This document shows, piece after piece, positions 12,301 to 24,545 of a DNA stretch of 64,000 nt (its first letter is position 1; the number at the start of each line of letters is the position of its first letter). Under the pieces are notes generated by a model. The model had not been told where the DNA came from. It did no database searches and saw only the letters and a list, made by a program, of their open reading frames with translations. A program made the position numbers and the translations under genes. The stretch is from Apteryx mantelli (Eukaryota; Chordata; Aves; Apterygiformes; Apterygidae): assembly GCF_036417845.1 (NCBI RefSeq), contig NC_089981.1, positions 25,564,001-25,628,000 of the forward strand. Direction: 5' to 3'.

Positions 12301-15081
12301 AAATTAGGATACCTACAGGCAAATTCACTATCGTAAGCCAGCTGTTAAATTAATCATGGTTGAATGAGTGTATGTGCTAATTCCTCTAGCATCTACCAGA
12401 AATTCAGTTGTCTTTTAAAGATTCAGACTAACAATATTTGTAGATTTTGGGGGAAATGACCAGCCCATTTTTAAATTAAAGGAAGGTTGGGTATATGGGA
12501 ATTAGGTGGTGGTGGTAGGGTTATAGTAAGGGGAACGAATGGGGTTTTGTATCTCGCTGTGGCCTCTTCATTACTTCTGAAATTTGTTATGGAAAACAAT
12601 TTCTTTTATTATCTTGTATTCTTGAAGTAGATAGATAAATTTAGCCCCTTTTTTTTCAAACAGGCCTATATTGAAGACAGGGTAGATAGTTAATTTTTGT
12701 TTGTGAATTTTATTGTACAGGACCCAGTAGAGATGGAACCATCAGTGAGGATACCATTCGAGCTTCCCTTATTTCAGCTGTCAGTGACAAATTGAGATGG
12801 CGAATGAAAGAAGAAATGGATCGTGCACAAGCTGAGCTCAATGCCTTGAAACGGACAGAAGAGGACTTGAAGAAAGGACACCAGAAACTGGAAGAGATGG
12901 TAACTCGTCTGGATCAGGAAGTGGTAAGCTGAGATGAAACAAAGCTCCGTATCTGAGCATTTCTAGTAGGGAACAGAAGCATGTGATTAATTCATATTAA
13001 GCATGATACAAATATCAAAACTTTTGGCATACTGCTTTAAAAACATGTATTCTCTTTTTAGATTGAGGTGCATGTGTTCAGACAGAAAGCAAGTCAGAAG
13101 TAGCAGTGACTCTAAAAGACATTGTCCCATTTCTGTCTCTTACAAATATAATTGTCCAATAGTAGAGGAACAGCATTGATATTTTTCCCCTTCATTCCCG
13201 AGAAAGATGAGGTCAGTGGTGTTGAGAGTTTTTCATAATTGTGTCTCAGTTTCTAGATAATAATGTGCGACAGCACTGGAGAGCATTTCAGTGTCTTAGT
13301 ACAGAGGCACTGATTTTAGTCACAATGTCTTTGTAAAACTGTAAATCAGTAATGGATTGACATTATAGCCTAAATCAACTTTTACTTTTCAAATGGAAGT
13401 GTCCCAAACCTATAGAGTGGTAGCTCTTTCTTTTGCAAAATCATAATGAGATAGCTAGAGAAGAAAAGAATGAGCCAGCATTTCTAAAAAATCTTTCATC
13501 TTAACAGTGGTGTAACAGGAAGACATTCAGCTCTTAAGAACTATGAAATAAACATCTTAAATGTTTACAGGCTGAAGTCGACAAGAACATTGAACTCCTC
13601 AAGAAGAAGGATGAGGAGCTCAGTTCTGCCTTAGAAAAAATGGAAAGTCAGTCAGAAAATAATGACATAGATGAAGTTATCATTCCTACGGCACCGCTTT
13701 ACAAGCAGATCCTGAACTTATATGCAGAGGAAAATGCAATTGAAGACACCATCTTTTACCTTGGGGAAGCATTGAGACGGGGAGTGATAGATCTAGATGT
13801 CTTTTTAAAGGTAGGCTTCTTGAGGCATTTTAAAACATGTATTTTAAATAGCTTGAACTCCTGTGTTCAGCTTATTAATCTTAGTGATTTCTTGACTGAA
13901 GGGGAGCTGGTAAGTACAGAAATACTTATATGTTGGAACATAAGTTTTAAAAGAGGAATTCCAGAATTAAGATAAAGGAAAAAGCGTTAAAAGCGTTACA
14001 GACATGTCATTTATCATTAGACAGGTGCAACAGTGTCAACATAAGCTTTCCTTTGGACTTCTATCCTAATGTTGGAGAAACTTTAAGGGTGACTGGAGTA
14101 TTCAGTCAGCTTTCCACTTGCAGTCTGTGGATGCCTCTGCTGATGCAGCCAGTTGAGAGTGTTAGAATCGTAGGAAAGAAATAAGGCAGAGAGAGACCTA
14201 GAGAAGCGAGCTAGTTTTGTAGCTCTAGCAGGGGTCTTTCTAGACAATTTATTCCATTTCTTTGCTGTTCTTAATGCTAAAAGTTTACATAATGTCAGAT
14301 CTAATAATCTGGCTTTATTTTGAACTTTTTATTTCCTGTGCTGTCCACTATGGATGTAGAATACAGATCTGCACCTATTTTGAAAATATTAAAAATACTT
14401 ATTAACTTGGAATTAAACTTCTTAAATTTTTTCTGTAACAGTAATTAATATTGCTATTGGATCTGAAGAGTAGTGTTCAAAAGTGTCACAGTCTGCACTG
14501 GGGCCACCCGGTAACAAATATTACCAGTTCTTCCTTTTTCTAATAGTTCAAGTTCCCCAAGGTTTACCACTTCAGCTTTGCTTTTAATGTCCAGTGTGCA
14601 ATGCACTGAGACGTATTATTTCCTTATATAGCTTGCTAGTTAAACTTACCTGCTGTTATAAGAACTGTTCTCTCTCCCACAGGAAGTGCGTTAGTCTTTG
14701 ACTTCAGTTCACCTTGAAGTACAGATTGTTTTTCTCTTTGTTAAGAATATGTTAAGAGTTAATTATTAAAATCACTAAAAATAAACTGTAATGATTGCAT
14801 TTGGTAGTCACTTGCAAAAGTTATCCTAAGCCAAGAAAATGCCGTGAATTAATGCATTTAGTACTTCCAAAAAAAACCCCAACCGTTTGGGTCACGCCGT
14901 GTGTCATACTTTCAAAATTTGTATTGCCATATAATTATCATTGTTTCAGAGCTCTCCCAGTTGGTAGCTGTTCTTTTTTTTCCTTCTGCAGCATGTTCGT
15001 CTTCTGTCTCGCAAGCAGTTCCAGCTGAGGGCATTAATGCAGAAAGCAAGGAAGACTGCTGGACTCAGTGATCTCTACTAA
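1834..15081 (+). CDS. TSG101: TSG101, ESCRT-I subunit; exons 3-10 (5' part outside window)
   Basis: TSG101 recognises ubiquitinated cargo and PTAP-type motifs and works in ESCRT-I on endosomes, at the midbody and at virus budding sites. Eight exons join in frame: 1834-1899, 2507-2670, 3412-3538, 6170-6236, 8650-8741, 12721-12923, 13571-13810 and 14992-15081. Together they give 348 residues plus stop, matching human residues from about 44 to the end. Domains in order are the rest of the UEV domain, a proline/tyrosine-rich linker, a coiled coil and the C-terminal steadiness box. The tyrosine of VPYRG and the TYN triplet (human Y63, Y68, N69), which line the PTAP pocket, are present. The E2 active-site cysteine is replaced by tyrosine (KIYLPYL), as expected of a UEV. 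All donors are GT and acceptors AG. The start codon and first about 43 residues are not in the window. Identification is very secure. Confidence 0.97.
2507..2670 (+). CDS. TSG101: TSG101 exon 4 (core of UEV domain)
   Basis: A 164-bp exon with a TTTCCCAG acceptor and a GTAAGT donor. It encodes the UEV core from NTYNIP through [22 protein letters not shown] and [12 protein letters not shown]. The position of the E2 catalytic cysteine is tyrosine, so the fold binds ubiquitin but cannot conjugate it. Phenylalanine replaces the second tyrosine of the human TYPYNPP segment. Confidence 0.96.
3251..3301. repeat. Compound microsatellite (TA)n-(GT)9-(AT)n
   Basis: A near-symmetric tract: alternating TA, then nine GT units (3271-3288), then alternating AT to 3300, in TSG101 intron 4. 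Purine-pyrimidine alternation throughout makes it likely to be length-polymorphic. Confidence 0.93.
3412..3538 (+). CDS. TSG101: TSG101 exon 5 (end of UEV, start of proline-rich linker)
   Basis: A 127-bp exon with a CTCGCAG acceptor and a GTAAGT donor. It encodes [20 protein letters not shown] followed by the linker PPVFSRP...[11 protein letters not shown]. One extra residue (TVSAAY against human ISASY) lies in the linker. The GPP that begins the GPPx3Y CEP55-binding motif is at the 3' end, and its tyrosine is in the next exon. Confidence 0.95.
3760..3803. repeat. Compound TG/TA/CA microsatellite
   Basis: Alternating TG, TA, TG, TA, CA and TA blocks in TSG101 intron 5, about 460 bases from the similar tract at 3251. 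The 3' half (TATATATACACATATATA) can fold back on itself. Confidence 0.88.
4328..4349. repeat. T9-G13 homopolymer junction
   Basis: Nine T followed directly by thirteen G in TSG101 intron 5. Length is likely error-prone in sequencing and unstable in vivo. Confidence 0.9.
6170..6236 (+). CDS. TSG101: TSG101 exon 6 (proline-rich linker)
   Basis: A 67-bp exon with a TTGTTTAG acceptor and a GTAAGA donor. It completes a threonine codon and reads [21 protein letters not shown], ending two bases into a serine codon. With exon 5 it restores GPPTTSY, the GPPx3Y signature known to bind CEP55 at the midbody. This is the fastest-diverging part of the protein and is aligned by SYMP and the flanking phases. 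Confidence 0.92.
7765..7830. repeat. 11-bp perfect inverted repeat flanking a TA/CA microsatellite
   Basis: GCATTTAGGGG at 7765-7775 is matched by its exact reverse complement at 7820-7830. The 44-base loop contains T-runs and a (TA)n(CA)n tract. It lies in TSG101 intron 6. Confidence 0.85.
8469..8493. repeat. 25-base near-perfect palindrome
   Basis: TTTGGATCATTT (8469-8480), a single central G, then AAATGATCCAAA (8482-8493): 12-bp arms with no mismatch, in TSG101 intron 6, 156 bases before exon 7. Confidence 0.9.
8650..8741 (+). CDS. TSG101: TSG101 exon 7 (proline-rich linker, Y/P repeats)
   Basis: A 92-bp exon reading [19 protein letters not shown] then [11 protein letters not shown], ending one base into a glycine codon at a GTGAGT donor. 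The acceptor is a tandem pair, AAGCAG: using CAG starts the exon at 8650, using the upstream AAG starts it at 8647 and adds one serine. Both keep the frame. Confidence 0.93.
8742..12720 (+). other. TSG101: TSG101 intron 7
   Basis: The longest TSG101 intron here, about 4 kb. The part from about 9150 to 10480 is less AT-rich than its surroundings and includes a perfect 13-bp hairpin (9346-9376), which may mark an old insertion; I could not assign it to a repeat family. The remainder is ordinary AT-rich intron ending in TTATTGTACAG. Confidence 0.7.
9346..9376. repeat. Perfect 13-bp inverted repeat with 5-base loop
   Basis: CAAGATCTTGATC (9346-9358), loop GTGTA, then GATCAAGATCTTG (9364-9376). 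Each arm also contains the self-complementary CAAGATCTTG. Located in TSG101 intron 7. Confidence 0.93.
12721..12923 (+). CDS. TSG101: TSG101 exon 8 (coiled coil)
   Basis: A 203-bp exon with a TTGTACAG acceptor and a GTAAGC donor. It encodes the start of the stalk: [20 protein letters not shown], then a charged heptad-rich helix through [20 protein letters not shown] and [15 protein letters not shown]. It appears nearly identical to the mammalian protein as I recall it, so constraint is strong. The coiled coil pairs with VPS28, VPS37 and MVB12 partners in ESCRT-I. Confidence 0.97.
12924..14991 (+). other. TSG101: TSG101 introns 8 and 9 (12924-13570, 13811-14991)
   Basis: Two introns of 647 and 1181 bases. 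The second ends in a strong pyrimidine tract (TTCTTTTTTTTCCTTCTGCAG). No embedded gene or clear repeat is seen. Confidence 0.75.
13571..13810 (+). CDS. TSG101: TSG101 exon 9 (coiled coil, internal PTAP, steadiness box)
   Basis: A 240-bp exon of exactly 80 codons with a TTTACAG acceptor and a GTAGGC donor. It reads [20 protein letters not shown] on to VFLK. A PTAP tetrapeptide is encoded at 13685-13696 within [10 protein letters not shown]; in the human protein this internal PTAP is known and thought to allow self-regulation. The C-terminal half begins the alpha-helical steadiness box that controls protein level. Confidence 0.97.
14992..15081 (+). CDS. TSG101: TSG101 exon 10, C-terminus and stop
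   Basis: The terminal coding exon begins after a TTCTGCAG acceptor with [20 protein letters not shown] and ends KTAGLSDLY followed by TAA at 15079-15081. It completes the steadiness box. The 3' UTR follows directly. Confidence 0.97.
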   Translation, partial: HVRLLSRKQFQLRALMQKARKTAGLSDLY

Positions 15082-15320
15082 ATTCTCAGACTGTAACTGG
15101 GGAGTTAGATTTCCTTATGAAGCAGCCAGTCTCTTGATCTTTCTCTTAATCAGTAGATGCCTAGAATAAGTTATTACATCATTCAAGTGTAAGATATTTT
15201 GAATCAATAATATATTTTCTTTTTGGTAAAGACTAGCTTTTATTAATGCACTTTCTATTTCCTGTAATCTTCGTGCTGGTGGACTTACGCTGAATAAAAC
15301 TTGTTGCATATTTTCTTCCT
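15082..15320 (+). other. TSG101: TSG101 3' UTR
   Basis: Sequence from the TAA to shortly past the first good poly(A) signal. The roughly 240-base length is modest. The cleavage point is inferred from the signal and the U/GU-rich stretch after it. Confidence 0.75.
15293..15298 (+). terminator. TSG101 poly(A) signal AATAAA
   Basis: A canonical AATAAA lies 212 bases after the stop codon. It is followed by a T-rich stretch (ATATTTTCTTCCTC) and a TGTGTAC element that fit a downstream U/GU-rich region. Confidence 0.75.
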
Positions 15321-17250
15321 CTACAGAGCTGTGTACAATGCACTTTCTTTACAAACAGGCCCAGCTTATGCAGTGGCAGTTTAACCAGACCTTTATTTTA
15401 CTTCTGAGACTTGGAAAATATTTCAGTGTCCCAAATGAGAAAAATTTGCATGTTTGAGTGTAACTAAGCTTTTTTATGACCAGTGAAAGCCAGAAACTCA
15501 AAATTTCAAAGCCCTGTTGTTTGATCTTGCTGTTGACATCTAGGGATTCTGTTTTCTTGAAGCGATCTTAGTTATAGTGACTTGCCTTACCATCCAATAG
15601 TGCTCCTAGTGGAGTATATAAGCATCTTCCCATGAGAAATAACAAAATACCTTGAAAAAATGAGGTTCTTCCCCAACCAAACTGTTTCTGCTAAAATTAA
15701 TCTCCTGTATTTTATATAATCTATATTGATAACTTTTACTGTGTTGAGCTGTGGTGAGGAGAAAAGTGTTGCAGAGGGTTGGTTGGTTGGTTGTTTTTTC
15801 TGTGTGCACTAGCTTTTGCTTTTCATGAAGTACCTTATGGTACCTTAAGAAGCCTTGACACGTATTGCATTTCTTCTTCAGAAAAGGCTAGGAAAAACAG
15901 AAGGGCTTGTACATTTTTCTGCCTGGCAGGTAGTGTAACAGCAACTGTATGCACCAGCCTGGCTGTGTAACAGGGACAGCACTCTTACCAAGGAGCCTGG
16001 TGATTAAATGTGGCACAGTCTGCAGAAGAGAGCGACTTGTGCAGGAGCACATCATCCTCTCTGGCCTGCCTTTGAGATTCACAGTGCTGCTTGTGTCACT
16101 TCTCAGCAGCCTGCTGCTGTCCTTGTCCGTTTGCTTGTGTGGGTCAAGACCTGTGGGCTTGCCCCAGCAAAGCGAGCTTGAAAACTGGTTTCTTGCTCTG
16201 ATCCCATTGCTCCCATGTGGCAATCGGTCTGTCTCAAAACTGCATGTTTGTTTTAAGGCTTTTCATATCACAGTTGGATCTGAAAAGATTGGAGTTCATA
16301 TTGAAAAGCCTGGCAGGATTTTGTCTAGTAAGATCCTAAGACCTGTGCATCTTCTGAAAACTTTGAAGATGAAAATTATTCATATCCTTGTCTTGTCATC
16401 TGCATGAAACTTAACTATTCATGGTCAATATTTATTTATTTTCTCATTGCATGTGCTAACTCTGGTCACATGTAACTAAGGTGTACACTGAAGTACAGCT
16501 TCTCCTTTGTTACTTAAGTTGCTTCTCAACCCTTTTCAGCTAATTCTAAAATACTTTGTTCTGAGTAGTATCTGCATTAGCAGTCTACTTTTGACTTAAT
16601 CCAGTGATATGTTCCTAAACTACATTGTGTGCCCTAAGGTAGGAAAAAGCCAAGAGTAGTACTTTCCCCCTCTTCATTAAGTGTTGTTTGCCAGTATTGT
16701 GACAGAAGGTAACTAATTCTTCCTCTTTTTCCCCCTCTAGCATGTACTTAGGGGTTGAGGTATAACTTGGCCATTGTTTCTCTGCATAGCTGCTAATCTG
16801 AATAGTGAAGTAATTCCAGAGGAGCTGCTTCTCTGTACTGGCAGCAACTGTTTACCTTTATGGATGTCAAGCATACGAGTGGGGAAATTTGTCCCTTCAG
16901 GTACTTTTGTGCATAAAGGTAAGGAAGACAATTCCTTTGTTGGGCTGTGCATAAGGTGGTTCTCCACTCAACTAAGGTAGTGCAGAGAAACAGGCTCTGT
17001 TGACATAAAGATGAGGATCAAATTTAAGGACCAAGTATTGAACACTCTCATGCTCTCTCAAGTCCCTCTGGTGTAAGGTCTCCATGTAAGTAACTGGAGC
17101 CTGCAGCAGAGTAGCTGCACACATAACTATTACAGGGCTGAGGTTTGAATTAGTGATACTAAGGAAATAAGTGATGTTTTTGATGTAAATACTGATGGTT
17201 TCAAGTAGAGCTGTATGTTGGAGATACAAACCCTCTACAAAAAACAAGGA
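15321..17250. other. Intergenic spacer between convergent TSG101 and LDHA 3' ends
   Basis: About 1.9 kb separates the inferred cleavage sites of the two converging genes. It contains a 152-codon open frame on the plus strand (15949-16407) with no recognisable domain, judged to be chance. No repeat or RNA gene is recognised. Confidence 0.7.
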
Positions 17251-17903
17251 GACTGAAGTAACAGTTCATGGTTTATTTGGTGTTGGAGCTGGTGCTACAG
17301 TTGGACAGCTGTTGTCTTGTTGCATACAGAAACATTAGGGTTTTTTATAATGTGTTTAGGAGACAGACTTAAAACTGCTCTGATAGAGTACACAAAAATA
17401 AGGTTCTCTAAAAGAGGTATACACAAAAATTCCAAAGCAGTGTTAGGAAAATATATTTGGACCTACCAACAATATTTAATATTTCAACTGGCAGAGAAGG
17501 CTGGTCAGTTGGTTTGACAATCCTTTAACTGCAAGAAAAGTCTTTGGTTTCACACTGTAATAACCAGTTACCTGTTGTTCTGAACCAACATTAAACAGGT
17601 GAGGAAAAGGCAGAGGGTTTTCTAGGCAGTGCTGTTTTGAATGCTGGATTTACATCACACCACTTCACCATACAAGATTTAGATTGTTATCTAGCTCTGG
17701 TTAGGAACATAGGTATTTGAACAGGGAAAACCCTAGAGTAGTTTCCTAATGCTATCTTCAGGGAACTGATTTGTTCAGGTTTTAGCTTTTTAGGTGTTCT
17801 AGTTGAGAAGCATACATTGAAGGATTTGACCTACTTGGAAAGTGCTACATAAGACAGACCACTAAAGCCATTAAACTGCAAACAGCAAACTGCTTGGACA
17901 AAT
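17250..17903 (-). other. LDHA: LDHA 3' UTR
   Basis: Sequence after the LDHA stop (read leftwards) up to about 25 bases past the canonical poly(A) signal, roughly 650 bases, in the range I recall for LDHA in other vertebrates. The end is inferred. Confidence 0.75.
17272..17277 (-). terminator. LDHA poly(A) signal AATAAA
   Basis: TTTATT on the plus strand reads AATAAA for LDHA, about 630 bases after its stop. It is followed on the minus strand by a TTGTTTTTTGTAG stretch that fits a downstream U-rich element. Confidence 0.78.
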
Positions 17904-22419
<4,516 letters not shown>

Positions 22420-22425
22420 GTTGCA

Positions 22426-24133
22426 CTGCAGAAAGGAAAGCAGAATATAATTTCTCCATGTGTTGGAGCTTTTACTGACACCGTAACATTTGCACAAAGC
22501 AAGTGGGCCTTATTACAGGATGGCAAGAAAATGAATACAAATTGCATGCCCAAACTATCTGGCAGTACTGCCTATATCCAGCAGCATGATTAAAAATTTG
22601 AATTGTTGGTATCAATCCATTGTTTAAGCAAGCTTGCTATAGCTTGCCTTCAAATGCAGCCTGAGAAGCACTGATAGCTGGATGGCACTCCAGCAGCATT
22701 AGCAGAACATTTTAAATGAACATCCATATTAGATTCAGTTATAGGAAGCCATTTTAGCTCTTCTAGACACAGCAGGGCCTGACAATCTCCATTCTGCTGC
22801 ACTGAAAAACTGGTACTGTACACCTGAAGCCTTTCTAGAGCTAAAATTGTACAATGCTGAAGCAAGACAGCCTTTCCTCAAGCTCACTTTAATCCCTGAA
22901 GTTATCTCAATTGATTTCTTTTAAGTTGAAACTGCCCAGTTTTGAACTAAGGCACCTAGTTCTTTGTACATGCCTAAAACAGAGTACTCCTTCTGGTAGG
23001 CATTAACATCATCCTCAAATTTGTCAGCTACTGCACAGCAGCCTGGTTATATGGGCTCTAATCTGTGACAGCCACAGGTGTGCTGAGGGGACACAATGAT
23101 GATGATGGAGCATTGTGCTTTGGCCCCAGGGTCCCTGCAAAGGCCAACACAACGCTTTCCCAGTCAGCGCTGCCTTGGCAGCGCTGCAGCCTCTGTCTCC
23201 CCTGTGGAGCCCAAGGCAGGGCAGCCTTGCAGATGGATGCAAGTACAGACGTGACCTGATCTTAGATCTAGCGCAAAACAGGCGGTAACCTGTGCGGAGC
23301 TGTAAGGGGCCTGCAGCCAGGGAGTGCTGGCAGGGCAGGCAGGGGCTGTGAGCTTGGGGAGAAGGGGGACAGCAGTGCATGTATTTGGAAAAACTTAGCC
23401 ATGAGATGTCAGTCTTCATTTGAAGCACGAGTCTCCTGAAGCACAGGCCAATATGGTGCACAGTTGCCACGTGCAAAGCCCTCCCTTGCCAATACAAGCC
23501 TGCAGGGCTGGTGAGCAGCACTCACGCAAGCACCTCGGACTGAGTACTTCAATTATTTTCAGGGTGCTATTCCACCGAAGGAAGCAGGTTAGCGGAGCAG
23601 CAGTAGCAGTCTCCTTGCGAGAGCGACGTGTTGCATGAGTGCTTTATTGCAAGGGCAGCCCTGAGCGATGCCCATCTTCGGGCCGCTTGCTCCTGCGGAG
23701 CTGCGGCCGCCGGTTCTGCGGAGGCGCCCCCACAGCAGGCAGGGCGCCGAGGCGCTGCTTGCGGCTCAAGCCAGGCGCCGTTCTGCCTCCGATCCGGAGC
23801 AGCGCGCTCGCGCGCGCAGGCGAAGGGGGGCTGCCAGGCAGGCAGGCAGGCAGGCGCGGAGCCCCGCGGCAAGGGCTAGCGCGCCCCCTGACTCAGCCTC
23901 TGTTTGTGGGCGAGGGGGGGAATCACGCCACGAGCGGCCGCAGGGCGCGGCGCCGAGATGAAGTCTAGGGCCGTGCCCATGTCCCGCGGCCCGCTCGCCC
24001 GCCGCCTGCCTGCGTGTCCCCCGCGCCGGGGGCAGCGCTCCCCCCTTCCCCTCGCTCCCGTCCCACAAGCCGCCCTCCGCCGGGGGCGAGCGCCAGCCTC
24101 CCGCAGCAAGCAGCCCCGCGGCGGTCGCCGCAC
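22426..24133 (-). other. LDHA: LDHA intron 1
   Basis: About 1.7 kb between the non-coding first exon and exon 2. The promoter-proximal half lies in the CpG island and includes GGCA repeats (23835-23858) and a TGACTCAGC element (23889-23897). Long GC-rich open frames on both strands are composition artefacts. Confidence 0.7.
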
Positions 24134-24172
24134 CTACCCGGTCTCCTGAGCCAAGCGCGGTGATGATGATGG
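24134..24172 (-). other. LDHA: LDHA non-coding exon 1 (approximate)
   Basis: Inferred 5' UTR exon. On the minus strand a possible donor follows GGAGACCGG (GTAGGT, exon end 24138) or GGGTAG (GTGCGG, exon end 24134). The transcription start is placed about 25-30 bases after a TATA-like TACTTAAG. In other vertebrates LDHA also has a non-coding first exon. Both ends are approximate. Confidence 0.5.
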
Positions 24173-24195
24173 CAGGGGGGGGAGGCGTCCGGCGC

Positions 24196-24267
24196 CTTAA
24201 GTAGGGCCGGGCGGCTGACGTGGGGCGGGCGGGCCGCGCCGGTGGGGACGTGCCCGCCGACACGTCC
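24196..24267 (-). promoter_or_regulatory. LDHA core promoter with TATA-like box, GC boxes and three ACGTG (HRE-type) cores
   Basis: Minus-strand TACTTAAG (24196-24203) is a TATA-like element. Upstream of it lie ACGTG at 24218-24222, GGGGCGGGCGGG at 24222-24233, ACGTG at 24248-24252 and an inverted ACGTG at 24261-24265. Paired inverted ACGTG sites resemble the HIF-1-responsive LDHA promoter of mammals as I recall it. Hypoxic induction is an inference from motif and gene identity. Confidence 0.72.
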
Positions 24268-24350
24268 GGGTGGGGATGGGGGGAAGCCACGCCGCGAGGC
24301 GGGCGGGAACGGGGGAGGCGGGTCGGGCCGGAGCGGAGCGGAGCGGTCAC

Positions 24351-24406
24351 TAACGTTCGCTCCGTAACGGTCACTCCGTAACGGTCGGCCCGTAACGGTC
24401 GGCCCG
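24351..24406. repeat. 14-bp tandem repeat, four units, Myb-like TAACGG
   Basis: Four consecutive 14-bp units start at 24351, 24365, 24379 and 24393. The first reads TAACGTTCGCTCCG, the second TAACGGTCACTCCG, and the third and fourth TAACGGTCGGCCCG. TAACGG matches the Myb core YAAC(G/T)G. The array lies about 180 bases upstream of the inferred LDHA start, next to three GGAGC units (24330-24344). Confidence 0.88.
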
Positions 24407-24545
24407 GCGCGTGGCCGCCTGAAGCCGAGCCAGCCAGGGGCGCCGGCCGTGCCCCGCCGGCTGTGCCCCCCCCGGGCGAGCCCCGCCGGGCGCCGCCGGC
24501 AGCCGCGCGGGTGTGCGGCCCCCCCGCAGCCTCCGGTCTGGGGCT

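Larger units (their letters stand above)
23640..24545. promoter_or_regulatory. CpG island spanning LDHA promoter, exon 1 and start of intron 1
   Basis: About 900 bases with dense CpG and GC boxes, sharply bounded by AT-richer DNA on both sides. Limits were judged by eye. It contains the TATA-like element, ACGTG cores, Sp1-type GC boxes and a 14-bp repeat array described separately. Confidence 0.85.

Noticed and set aside
15949-16407. 152-codon plus-strand frame between TSG101 and LDHA
   Set aside because: Composition is unremarkable, with a central hydrophobic run but no recognisable domain, no splice context and no nearby promoter signs.
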